In this document: positions 40,581 through 48,449 of the stretch, one piece after another | Numbering within the stretch: the stretch's first letter is position 1 | Layout of the letters: every line of letters starts with the position of its first letter | Source of the DNA: Algibacter sp. L1A34 | GTDB taxonomy: Bacteria > Bacteroidota > Bacteroidia > Flavobacteriales > Flavobacteriaceae | Assembly (NCBI RefSeq): GCF_009796805.1 | Contig: NZ_CP047029.1 | Span: 3,858,001-3,922,000 of the forward strand | Direction of reading: 5' to 3' | Length of the DNA stretch: 64,000 bases | Position numbers and translations under genes: made by a program | The notes under the pieces: generated by a model | What the model saw: the letters and a program-made list of their open reading frames with translations, nothing else | Told to the model about the DNA's origin: nothing | The model's database searches: none

Positions 40581-40611
40581 TTTGTGTAATCTAATAATGT
40601 TTATATATTTG
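40581..40611 (+). promoter_or_regulatory. Promoter of tRNA-Met
   Basis: TTTG (40581-40584), 19-bp spacer and TATATTTG (40604-40611): a perfect Bacteroidota promoter 15 bases before the tRNA. Confidence 0.8.
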
Positions 40612-40626
40612 CACCCTTGAAAATAT

Positions 40627-40700
40627 GGCGAGGTAGCTCAGCTGGTTAGAGCGTCGGATTCATAACTCGGAGGTCATGGGATCGTGCCCCATTCTCGCTA
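40627..40700 (+). tRNA. tRNA-Met (CAT anticodon)
   Basis: A 74-nt cloverleaf: acceptor GGCGAGG/TCTCGCT (G-U pairs at both ends of the stem), D arm GCTC...GAGC, anticodon stem with loop TTCATAA (anticodon CAT), T stem ATGGG/CCCAT. The T loop reads ATCGTGC instead of the usual TTCRANY. CAT could also be tRNA-Ile2; the paired acceptor end argues against an initiator. The decayed integrase directly downstream suggests this is an element attachment site. Confidence 0.88.
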
Positions 40701-40722
40701 CAATATTTAATCAATTCAAAAC

Positions 40723-40754
40723 AAACGGTTTAGTTCACTCTAAACCGTTTTTTT
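40723..40754 (+). terminator. Rho-independent terminator after tRNA-Met
   Basis: Perfect stem AAACGGTTTAG/CTAAACCGTTT with a 6-nt loop and T-run. Confidence 0.88.
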
Positions 40755-42142
40755 ATGCTTTATACAAACGAATTCATTACATTTGAACACGAAAATGAAC
40801 ACGACTTAGAACACACTTTGGCACACAAAAAGGATTTTTCAATTCCCAAAATTTACAATGCAAACGGAAATTTAGCAAAACGATGGTATGTCTATTTTTC
40901 TTTTAGAGACCCTAAAACAGGACGACTAAAACGCATGAAAAATATTTATGGCGCTGCTAATTCTCACAAAAACAAAGAAGATAGACTCGCGCTTCTCACT
41001 AGATATAGAAGAAGAGTTCTTAAACTACTTCAAGAAGGTTATAATCCCTATATCGATAATACAGATTTCATAAAAATAGACTTGCTAAAAAAAGTGAAAT
41101 TCCAGCTCCTGTAGAACAACCCAAAATTGTTCCTGTTGATAAGCCTCTACCTACGGAAGTAAAAATTGAAGCTCCACAACCTCTTAAACAAAAGCAAAAA
41201 GAAAAAGTAGCGGATAAAATGACTATTCGTGAGGCTTTTGATTTTAGTTTGGAGCTAAAAGCTAAAGTAATTAATGAAAGATCGCTTCAGGATTACTCCT
41301 ACTCTACCAATGCGGTTGTAAAATGGCTGAAGGAAAATAAACCAAAAATTAAAACCATAGATCAATTCACTAAAAAAGTAGCTCTAGAGTTTTTAAATTC
41401 TGTTTTATTAAAAACAAGCTCTCGAAATAGAAATAACTACAGACTAAATTTGAGCAGTTTAATGCAAACATTGGAAGACAATGAAATTATAGACTCTAAC
41501 CCTATTAGAAAAATACCTGTACTTAAAAGTACGCCTACTAGAAATAAAACTTACACTACCCAACAACAAGAAAACATATTTAGTTATCTTGAAAAGAAGA
41601 TCCTATACTTCTGTTATATATAAAGTTTATTTCTTATAATTTATTAAGACCGTAGAAGTATGTAGGCTTAAAATAAAGGATTTTGACTTAAAAAATAACA
41701 CCATCCAGTTTAAAGCTAAAAATAGTCCTTTAAAAACGAAATTAATTCCTAAAATACTTCTAAAAGAACTTCCTGATTTATCAAAACTCAATCCTGAAAA
41801 CTTTCTTTTTACTCCCATAAAAATTGGTGGTGCATGGGATGCCTCGAAAATAATAGAAGAGATCATTTTTCAAAACGATTTAAGACCGTTGTTAAAAAAC
41901 ATTTTAAATTAGATGAAAATCATGCCTTATATAGTTTTAGACATACTTTTATAACCAAGCTTTATCGGGCTTTACTTGAAAACTCATCACCGCATGCTGC
42001 TAAAAGTGAACTTATGGGCATTACTGGTCATGCATCTATGGATGCTCTTGAAAAATATCTAAGGATATCGATGCTGAACTACCAAATGATTATTCTGATT
42101 TACTTTAATAAATATGGATATTTTTACAACGATAAAAGATAA
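40755..42142 (+). pseudogene. Frameshifted tyrosine integrase at tRNA-Met
   Basis: Three frames together spell a ~430-residue flavobacterial tyrosine recombinase. Piece one (40755-~41090) is the arm-binding domain (RWYVYFSFRDPKTGRLKRMK). Piece two (~41090-41623) holds the SAM-like core-binding domain (TIREAFDFSLELKAKVINER). After a frameshift near 41620 the catalytic part resumes with VEVCRLKIKDFDLKNNTIQF, shifts again near 41900, and ends with YSFRHTFITKLYR, GITGHASMDALEKYLR. At least three small indels make it non-functional. Position just after the tRNA fits insertion at the tRNA 3' end. Confidence 0.85.
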
Positions 42143-42777
42143 TTTACTTCGCACTATGCCATTTATATACCAAGATTGCTTTTTCTAAAATTAAAGGAAC
42201 AATTTACGAGGGCCTATTGCCTAAAGAAGCGGCAAACACTTTATTCTATATCTTCAGTACAAAAGAACCCTTTGTAGATATTAAGGATGTTTCAATAATT
42301 ACACTTTTAAGTAAGTCGGACATATTGGGAGGTAATATATTTAAATTATTTGAGGCTAAAAAAGCCTTAGGACCAGAACATTTTCAGGTGTTACTTGACA
42401 AGTACAAAGAACATGTAGAAGGTCATCTGTTTATGGTTAAATGGATGTATCTTAATATGGATAAAACTTTCGAAAACTTAGATATTAGTATCACCAATAT
42501 GTTTAAACTTCAAGCCGAGCAATTTCAAAAACATAGTACTGAACTAAACAACCATTTTAAAATTCAGCCAAATAATGTTCCAAATAAAACCATAGTGCTT
42601 TTAGAACAATTAAAAGAAACCTATACTAGTGCTGAATTAAAAATCACTAATCCTGATCCTGTAAAAACCTTACCCGTTAGCAAAAGTGCAAAACCAGTAA
42701 AAAAACAAAAACTAGAATTTAATGATGATGACATTGATAGGTTTTTATTAAGCTCGGTTTTTAATGTTGATCTCTAA
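42113..42777 (+). pseudogene. Frameshifted gene of unknown function in decayed element
   Basis: An ATG at 42113 opens MDIFTTIKDNLLRTMPFIYQ but meets a stop after a five-T run at ~42180; removing one T joins it to the open frame 42217-42777 (LPKEAANTLFYIFSTKEPF through NDDDIDRFLLSSVFNVDL). The 186-codon part is helical with a Lys/Pro linker. I do not recognise a family. Genes of this type sit behind integrases in flavobacterial elements. Confidence 0.5.
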
Positions 42778-42820
42778 ATTTTTGACCGCAAAATTAGTTT
42801 AAAAGTGATAAAAAACATTA

Positions 42821-42856
42821 ATTTAGCATCAAACGAACGTTCGTTTGACGCTAAAT
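42821..42856. repeat. 36-bp near-perfect palindrome
   Basis: A palindrome centred on AACGTT at 42838/42839 has 17 of 18 pairs matched (single mismatch 42828/42849). It lies 9 bases upstream of the zinc-finger pseudogene start, where an operator, a plasmid-type origin site or a processing hairpin would be expected. Confidence 0.8.
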
Positions 42857-42864
42857 TTAAAAAA

Positions 42865-43310
42865 ATGGAATTCTACACTTGTGAGTATTGCTATAAAGAA
42901 TTTAATCCCAAACGTCGTCGTGTGCAAAAAATATTGCAGTAATACTTGTCGATCTAAAGCACATCATGCAAGAAAGAAAACAGAAAATAAAATCCCTAAA
43001 ATTTCTGATACTGAAACTAAAATAGAAGTCGCAACCACGCCTGTTTTACCAAAAAAAAACTAAAGTAGAAGCCATGAGTTTAGCTGGTACAGGAAATGCA
43101 GCAGCAGGTAGTTTGCTAGCAGATGGTTTAAAATCCATGCTGACTCCTATAGAAAATAAACCCGCTACTAAAGCTGATCTGGAAAAACTAAGAAAACAGA
43201 TTGTAAATCGTTATCATAAAATTAACAATATACCTCCCAGAGCTGATGGAGCTCAACCCTATTTTGATATGTATACTGGTGGTGTTGTTTATTCTTTTTT
43301 AGTTTTATAG
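42865..43310 (+). pseudogene. Frameshifted zinc-finger protein gene
   Basis: From the ATG at 42865 the sequence reads MEFYTCEYCYKEFNPKRRRV, then shifts within a run of A (~42925) to continue KYCSNTCRSKAHHARKK, and shifts again in a nine-A run (~43055) before SLAGTGNAAAGSLLADGLKS and a C-terminal coiled segment. The intact form is a CxxC...CxxxC zinc finger with a basic tail, common next to flavobacterial integrases. Two single-base indels in homopolymers break it. Confidence 0.7.
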
Positions 43311-43397
43311 CGACTTAGATCATAAAAATCATCACAACCCTACCTAGTCATTTATTTTTAATAAATGAAAAAATAATGCAATCTGTTTGGTTTTAAT

Positions 43398-43433
43398 AAA
43401 AAACTCAAGATTGAATTCAATTTTGAGTTTTTT
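43398..43433 (+). terminator. Rho-independent terminator
   Basis: Stem AAAAAACTCAA/TTGAGTTTTTT flanked by A and T runs, able to act in both directions, between the decayed element and the minus-strand zinc-finger gene. Confidence 0.8.
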
Positions 43434-43520
43434 GAAACTTATATAATTTATGAGATACGATTTTTTTAGATTCTTATAAATTCACTGTATCCTTAATTTT
43501 CAGGCAAATCATTATTATAT

Positions 43521-43871
43521 TTATTTTGTTTTCCTAACGATCAAAATTTCATCATTTGAAAATTCCATCCAAGCAAAATCATATACATAATAATAGATTT
43601 TTCCTTTATTATTTGTATGCTGGTGCGTATGGTATTTAAACACAAAATGTTTTTTTTCAAGGACCATCCTTGATACCCTACATTGTATTTTCCTTTTTCC
43701 CATAATTTCCAAAAGGATGCTTCTATTTCTATGTAAAATATTATCTAACTCTTTTACCACAACAGCTGTTGCTTTCCTTAGATTAACGTGATAATAATTT
43801 TTACATTTTACAGAGCAAAATAATTTATCTTTTCTACCAGTAATCTTTTTATTGCATATTTTACATATCAT
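43521..43871 (-). CDS. Small zinc-finger protein, conserved in flavobacteria
   Basis: A 116-residue protein. The N-terminus MICKICNKKITGRKDKLFCS then KCKNYYH makes a CxxC...CxxxC zinc ribbon; a central helix (ATAVVVKELDNILHRNRSIL) is followed by a beta-rich tail with aromatic residues (YYYVYDFAWMEF). Proteins of this build are widespread as singletons in Flavobacteriaceae. A nucleic-acid role is possible but unproven. It is intact, unlike the genes to its left. Confidence 0.7.
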   Translation of the reverse strand: MICKICNKKITGRKDKLFCSVKCKNYYHVNLRKATAVVVKELDNILHRNRSILLEIMGKRKIQCRVSRMVLEKKHFVFKYHTHQHTNNKGKIYYYVYDFAWMEFSNDEILIVRKTK

Positions 43872-44026
43872 TTTTTTATTTCTTTCAACTTACTCTTTTA
43901 AACACTTAGATATAAGCACCTTACATTTAGTCGTTTCTAACGGTTAAAATACTACTATTTTAATAATCCTTAGTTTTTTTGCTCTTTTTTTAAGTACTTT
44001 CAAAATCCGACATCAAAAACAAAGCT

Positions 44027-45133
44027 ATGCAACCAATTATATATCAACCTTTTAAAGAAGCAAAGAGAATCAAGGTGTATATTCCTTATAAATTATTTAA
44101 ATTAAGAAATGCTATTAAACAAATGGATAGTAGCTTTTGGCATCCAAACCAAAAACTATGGTCGGTGATAAATACACCTAAAAATTTTAAGTCTTTAGAA
44201 AAATTATGCGATGGCAATTATAAAATTGAAAAAGACATCCGTTTTACTCCTGTGCCTACAGTTTTGTTGACTGAAAACGCTTTAGAGGCCCTTTTCGAAT
44301 TGGAAAAAGCACTAGTTTTAAAGCAATACAGTGCCTCTAGTATTAAAGTATATAAAAAAATGTTCACCGTATTTCTTGGGAAATTTATGCAAAGAGATCT
44401 TAAAGAAGTTAACAAAGAAGATATTGAAGGATTTGTATATGAACTTATTAAAAAGAGCCATATCAGCGAAAGCTATCAAAACCAACTCATCAATGCTATA
44501 AAGGCCTACTATGAACATGCATTGAAAATGCCTAGAGAATATTACGATATCCAAAGGCCTAAAAAAACAAGAAGCATACCTAATGTATTGAGTAAAAGTG
44601 AAGTTTTAAACATCATACAATCTCCAAAAAACATAAAACACAGAGCTATTCTTTGCACCATATATAGCTCTGGTCTGCGAATTTCGGAACTCATAAACTT
44701 ACGAATCGCAGACGTACACTCAAAAGATGGTTATCTTTTTATAAAAGATAGTAAAGGAAAAAAAGACAGAAAAACCATATTATCAGAACAATTGGTACTT
44801 TTATTAAGAGCTTACTACAAACAATACAAACCTTCCTATTGGTTATTTGAAGGACAAACTGGAGGTCAATATAGTACCACTAGTATTCGTTCCATTTTTA
44901 GAAAATCTGTTGTAGAAACCAATTCGAATCCATGGGCTACTGTTCATACATTACGTCATTCTTTTGCGACCCATTGCATTGAAAACAATGTAAACATTCG
45001 CCATTTACAAAACATGTTGGGACATAGCTCTCCAAAAACCACTGAAATATATACTAGAACCATTGAAATAAATAATAAAACGATAACAAGTCCATTTGAT
45101 TCTTTATTGAAAAATAGTACATTGCAGACATAA
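44027..45133 (+). CDS. Xer/IntI-like tyrosine recombinase, candidate cassette integrase
   Basis: A 368-residue tyrosine recombinase. Residues ~1-70 are a basic extra domain (RIKVYIPYKLFKLRNAIKQM, then SSFWHPNQKLWSV); ~85-175 the SAM-like core-binding domain; ~180-350 the catalytic domain with Arg218 (SGLRISELI), His307-x-x-Arg310 (HTLRHSFATH), His333 (MLGHSS) and Tyr342 (TEIYTR). The tail TITSPFDSLL resembles the SPxDxL end of integron integrases, but no IntI-type insert is visible between the Lys loop and the HxxR motif. It ends 47 bp before the first cassette and runs in the same direction as the cassettes. Confidence 0.85.
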   Translation: MQPIIYQPFKEAKRIKVYIPYKLFKLRNAIKQMDSSFWHPNQKLWSVINTPKNFKSLEKLCDGNYKIEKDIRFTPVPTVLLTENALEALFELEKALVLKQYSASSIKVYKKMFTVFLGKFMQRDLKEVNKEDIEGFVYELIKKSHISESYQNQLINAIKAYYEHALKMPREYYDIQRPKKTRSIPNVLSKSEVLNIIQSPKNIKHRAILCTIYSSGLRISELINLRIADVHSKDGYLFIKDSKGKKDRKTILSEQLVLLLRAYYKQYKPSYWLFEGQTGGQYSTTSIRSIFRKSVVETNSNPWATVHTLRHSFATHCIENNVNIRHLQNMLGHSSPKTTEIYTRTIEINNKTITSPFDSLLKNSTLQT

Positions 45134-45181
45134 ACTATATAACTGCTATAGATAAAACTAAAAGTCGTGGTTATACAATTG
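45134..45181 (+). other. attI-like boundary between recombinase and first cassette
   Basis: The 48 bases from the recombinase stop to the first cassette junction end GGTTATACAATTGTT, similar to the right arms of the attC-like sites (for example ccatacacaatcacGTT). By analogy with integrons, this is where new cassettes would enter. Inference from position and half-site similarity only. Confidence 0.5.
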
Positions 45182-45342
45182 TTGTGGGCAAGTCTTCAAC
45201 AAGAAATACATAACTATAATTTAGCTTCATAAAGAAGCATATTTGCCAAGTTCAGGCATTAAAACTCAATTTTTTTAGGCACACAAAACACAAAAATTTT
45301 AGCTAACATTTTGGTCTATTTACTTTTGTTACTCCCTGGCGG

Positions 45343-45441
45343 ATGAGCGCTATCATGAATATTTTTTTGGTCGTTTTCCTTTTGCTAGTTTTTGGTATTA
45401 AATTTTTGTTTTTTTACCAGTGGTCAGTTCTTATCTGCTAA
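45343..45441 (+). CDS. Possible 32-residue hydrophobic peptide in the repeated cassette
   Basis: ATG-started frame MSAIMNIFLVVFLLLVFGIK followed by FLFFYQWSVLIC: one membrane-spanning helix with a charged/aromatic end, similar in build to type I toxin peptides or small membrane regulators. It follows a TAnnTTTG match by 15 bases. Equivalent frames lie at 47459-47557, 47971-48069 and 59003-59101, and a cut one starts at 63911. There is no clear ribosome-binding site and no comparative support, so it may be chance in an A/T-rich stretch. Confidence 0.25.
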   Translation: MSAIMNIFLVVFLLLVFGIKFLFFYQWSVLIC

Positions 45442-45563
45442 CATTGAAAACTCCAATCTTTACGCTTTATTTTTTGGTCAGGTTTTATTTGAAAAGAAAA
45501 AAAATCAGTTTCTAGATATTGGTTATTCTTTTTATACTAAGTCTCAAAAAAGACATCAAAACC

Positions 45564-45693
45564 TGCCCACAACAACGTCTAAAATTTATTGCTTTATAAT
45601 TCTCTTTTGGAAATATCGTAAGATTTTACTTTAACTCGTTTCTTTTTACTAATTTAGTGTATAAATTACGCAACAAACATTATACGCGTTACG
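45564..45693 (+). repeat. attC-like site 1 (in 512-bp cassette copy 1)
   Basis: Starts TGCCCACAAC (complement of 45181-45190); arms CGTCTAAAATTTATTGC and GCAACAAACATTATACGCG pair imperfectly; ends at the G of GTTACCC. A diverged member of the main family. Confidence 0.8.
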
Positions 45694-45716
45694 TTACCCA
45701 CAATTAGAAAAAACCA

Positions 45717-46376
45717 ATGTCAGAATTAACTATCAAACTAATTATCATACTAATTCCTGGAGCTCTTGCGACATTGATTTTCGGAAAACTGATATTACAT
45801 AAAGAATGGAGCAGTTTTCGATTTGTATTATACTCAATCCTTTTCGGTGTTGTTTCTTATCTAATTTTACAACTTTTAAATAACGGAATTAATCTATGTA
45901 TTAGTGCTGATTTTAATAAATTACCTGAACTAACCATTTGGAGTAATCTGAATGATGCTTCATTAATCCCCTACAAAGAAGTCGGATTTGCATCAATTAT
46001 TTCAATCATTATTGCCTTTTTTGTTTCTATGATTGAAAACAAAAAGGTTATCAATAAAATTGCAGGATTTCTTGGTGTTTCAGAAAAATATGGAGATGAA
46101 AATTTATATTCAATGTTTCTAAGTTCCAAAAATGTTGAGTTTATTTATTTGAGAGATATAAAAAATCAACTGACTTATCACGGTTGGGTTAAATCATTTT
46201 CGGAGAATGATACTATTTCGGAAATAAGACTTTGTGATGTAGCTGTCTACAACTATACCGACTCTGAATTTCTTTATGAAGTCGAAGAAGTATATTTATC
46301 ATTAAACAAACAAGAAATTATTATAGAATTAGCAAAAACAAAAGACAATGGAGAAGAAGAAACCGAGCAAGAGTAG
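45717..46376 (+). CDS. Cassette 2: membrane protein, DUF6338-like
   Basis: A 219-residue protein with three hydrophobic helices in the first ~115 residues (IKLIIILIPGALATLIFGKL, FVLYSILFGVVSYLILQLL, ASIISIIIAFFVSMI) and a cytoplasmic C-terminal domain (YLRDIKNQLTYHGWVKSFSE; ISEIRLCDVAVYNYTDSEFL; YEVEEVYLSL). The second part resembles DUF6338. It fills cassette 45694-46609 with a small overlapping frame behind it. Function unknown. Confidence 0.75.
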   Translation: MSELTIKLIIILIPGALATLIFGKLILHKEWSSFRFVLYSILFGVVSYLILQLLNNGINLCISADFNKLPELTIWSNLNDASLIPYKEVGFASIISIIIAFFVSMIENKKVINKIAGFLGVSEKYGDENLYSMFLSSKNVEFIYLRDIKNQLTYHGWVKSFSENDTISEIRLCDVAVYNYTDSEFLYEVEEVYLSLNKQEIIIELAKTKDNGEEETEQE

Positions 46377-46476
46377 CGGAAAAAAGATAGACTATAAAAA
46401 CATATCTAATAAGCCCAAACCAACAGCTTCAAGAGTGAGTACCAAACCGCCACCATCACCAAAAAAGAATAAATAA
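46348..46476 (+). CDS. Cassette 2: small basic protein overlapping the membrane protein gene
   Basis: A 42-residue frame starting inside the 3' end of the previous gene (29-bp overlap) and stopping 1 base before the attC-like site: MEKKKPSKSSGKKIDYKNIS, then NKPKPTASRVSTKPPPSPK and NKN-type end. Strongly basic and Pro/Ser-rich, presumably disordered. The exact fit between the upstream gene and the cassette end favours a real, translationally coupled partner gene. Confidence 0.55.
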   Translation: MEKKKPSKSSGKKIDYKNISNKPKPTASRVSTKPPPSPKKNK

Positions 46477-46477
46477 C

Positions 46478-46609
46478 TGTGGGTAACACCGTGTATAATT
46501 AATTGCTTTGGCAAGTACTTATTTGGAAAATTCCTTCGGAATTTTCTCTGGTAAGTTTTTGTTTACTAAATTAGTTGCTTAACCACGCAACTAACCATAC
46601 ACAATCACG
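46478..46609 (+). repeat. attC-like site 2
   Basis: Opens TGTGGGTAAC, complement of the cassette start (TTACCCACA at 45694). Arms GTGTATAATTAATTGC and GCAACTAACCATACAC; central stem GAAAATTCC/GGAATTTTC with TTC loop; ends at G of GTTGGCAAC. Confidence 0.88.
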
Positions 46610-46640
46610 TTGGCAACAAGCTAAAACATTACGCTGAAAA

Positions 46641-47156
46641 ATGAACCGAATAACAAAAAACATAATATTACTTCTGATTTTCGTGTGTATTTCCTGCAAC
46701 CAAAAGAAATCTGACAAAACTTACTTGGCAAATTATATTAATTCCGTGAAAGTCGATAATTCACTTACGCAAAACCCTTTGCTGATTATCGATGGATATG
46801 CAGTTGAATATGAAACAATGAATGACGGTTGGTTCCTGTTACTTGAAGAGGATATTTCAAAGGTTAAGTATTTGAAAAAAGAAAACGCTGAAAAAATATA
46901 CGGAGGAAAAGGTAAAAACGGAGTTGTTTTATTAACGACCAAATTACAAGAAAGAGAAATAGCAAATACAAAGTCGGACAAGAAAACTCTATATGTTCTT
47001 GACGGAGAAATAATATCTGTCGATGAATATAAAAAAATTGACCAAAGCAAAATAATTGGAGTTGGAACAATAACGGAACAGAGCGCAATAAAAGAATTTA
47101 CATCGGACAATTATGATGAACTGATTTACGTATCGACAAAAATGCCGACTGAATAA
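46641..47156 (+). CDS. Cassette 3: lipoprotein with TonB-plug-like segments
   Basis: A 171-residue lipoprotein (IILLLIFVCISC). Two similar halves follow: LLIIDGYAVEYETM...KKENAEKIYGGKGKNGVVLLTT and LYVLDGEIISVDEYKKID...YDELIYVSTK. The phrase AEKIYGGKGKNGVVLLTTK resembles the plug motif of TonB-dependent receptors (alYGsrGanGVilITTK), seen here without a barrel. Plug-like lipoproteins may interact with signalling partners, but no function is known. Confidence 0.75.
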   Translation: MNRITKNIILLLIFVCISCNQKKSDKTYLANYINSVKVDNSLTQNPLLIIDGYAVEYETMNDGWFLLLEEDISKVKYLKKENAEKIYGGKGKNGVVLLTTKLQEREIANTKSDKKTLYVLDGEIISVDEYKKIDQSKIIGVGTITEQSAIKEFTSDNYDELIYVSTKMPTE

Positions 47157-47166
47157 ATAAAAGCCA

Positions 47167-47297
47167 GTTGCCAACACCGTGTATAATTAATTGCTTTGGT
47201 CGTTGCCTATTTGGAAAATTCCTTCGGAATTTTCTTGCGTTCGTTTTTGTTTACTAAATTAGTTGCTTAACCACGCAACTAACCATACACAATCACG
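47167..47297 (+). repeat. attC-like site 3
   Basis: Opens GTTGCCAAC, complement of the cassette start GTTGGCAAC (46609). Same arms as site 2; central stem GAAAATTCC/GGAATTTTC. Ends at G of GTTGTGGGC. Confidence 0.88.
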
Positions 47298-47809
47298 TTG
47301 TGGGCAAGTCTTCAACAAGAAATACATAACTATAATTTAGCTTCATAAAGAAGCATATTTGCCAAGTTCAGGCATTAAAACTCAATTTTTTTAGGCACAC
47401 AAAACACAAAAATTTTAGCTAACATTTTGGTCTATTTACTTTTGTTACTCCCTGGCGGATGAGCGCTATCATGAATATTTTTTTGGTCGTTTTCCTTTTG
47501 CTAGTTTTTGGTATTAAATTTTTGTTTTTTTACCAGTGGTCAGTTCTTATCTGCTAACATTGAAAACTCCAATCTTTACGCTTTATTTTTTGGTCAGGTT
47601 TTATTTGAAAAGAAAAAAAATCAGTTTCTAGATATTGGTTATTCTTTTTATACTAAGTCTCAAAAAAGACATCAAAACCTGCCCACAACAACGTCTAAAA
47701 TTTATTGCTTTATAATTCTCTTTTGGAAATATCGTAAGATTTTACTTTAACTCGTTTCTTTTTACTAATTTAGTGTATAAATTACGCAACAAACATTATA
47801 CGCGTTACG
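47298..47809 (+). repeat. 512-bp cassette, copy 2
   Basis: Same length as copy 1 and no difference that I can see; its attC-like site is 47680-47809. It is directly followed by copy 3. Confidence 0.9.
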
Positions 47810-48321
47810 TTGTGGGCAAGTCTTCAACAAGAAATACATAACTATAATTTAGCTTCATAAAGAAGCATATTTGCCAAGTTCAGGCATTAAAACTCAATTT
47901 TTTTAGGCACACAAAACACAAAAATTTTAGCTAACATTTTGGTCTATTTACTTTTGTTACTCCCTGGCGGATGAGCGCTATCATGAATATTTTTTTGGTC
48001 GTTTTCCTTTTGCTAGTTTTTGGTATTAAATTTTTGTTTTTTTACCAGTGGTCAGTTCTTATCTGCTAACATTGAAAACTCCAATCTTTACGCTTTATTT
48101 TTTGGTCAGGTTTTATTTGAAAAGAAAAAAAATCAGTTTCTAGATATTGGTTATTCTTTTTATACTAAGTCTCAAAAAAGACATCAAAACCTGCCCACAA
48201 CAACGTCTAAAATTTATTGCTTTATAATTCTCTTTTGGAAATATCGTAAGATTTTACTTTAACTCGTTTCTTTTTACTAATTTAGTGTATAAATTACGCA
48301 ACAAACATTATACGCGTTACG
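47810..48321 (+). repeat. 512-bp cassette, copy 3 (tandem)
   Basis: Tandem with copy 2, joined at GTTGTGGGC without any extra base, as expected for site-specific insertion or duplication. Its attC-like site is 48192-48321. Confidence 0.9.
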
Positions 48322-48449
48322 TTAGGTGCAAGCTCAAAAAAAAGCCAGCCGCACAAATTGCACATTTGGTTTTTGCCAGCACATAAGCCAACGCTGAAAA
48401 ACCAAAAGAGCAATTTTCAGCCAACGCTAACTAAAGATTGAAAAAGAAA

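Larger units (their letters stand above)
45182..45693 (+). repeat. 512-bp cassette, copy 1
   Basis: First unit after the recombinase. It opens TTGTGGGCA and its terminal site opens TGCCCACAA, the exact complement. I see no difference between this and the other copies. It carries a small hairpin (AGCTTC/GAAGCT-type, ~45221), a TACTTTTG match to TAnnTTTG at 45321, and no convincing gene; an 80-codon TTG-started frame runs into the attC-like site. Confidence 0.9.

Noticed and set aside
40755-43310. Frameshifts as pure sequencing error
   Set aside because: Homopolymer indels are suspicious, but no gene in the flanking 40 kb or in the array shows any, so true decay of this element is more likely.
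44027-45133. Calling the recombinase a bona fide IntI
   Set aside because: The catalytic residues and SPxDxL tail fit, but the additional segment typical of IntI is not visible, so it is kept as Xer/IntI-like.
45392-45634. An 80-codon open frame (TTG start) present in each 512-bp cassette
   Set aside because: It runs into the attC-like site, starts with TTG in an A/T-rich stretch and shows no domain; the site structure explains the conserved sequence better.
46733-47110. Long minus-strand frames opposite cassette genes and opposite clpB, glyA and VIT1
   Set aside because: They are shadows of well-supported genes, with no domain or start context of their own.
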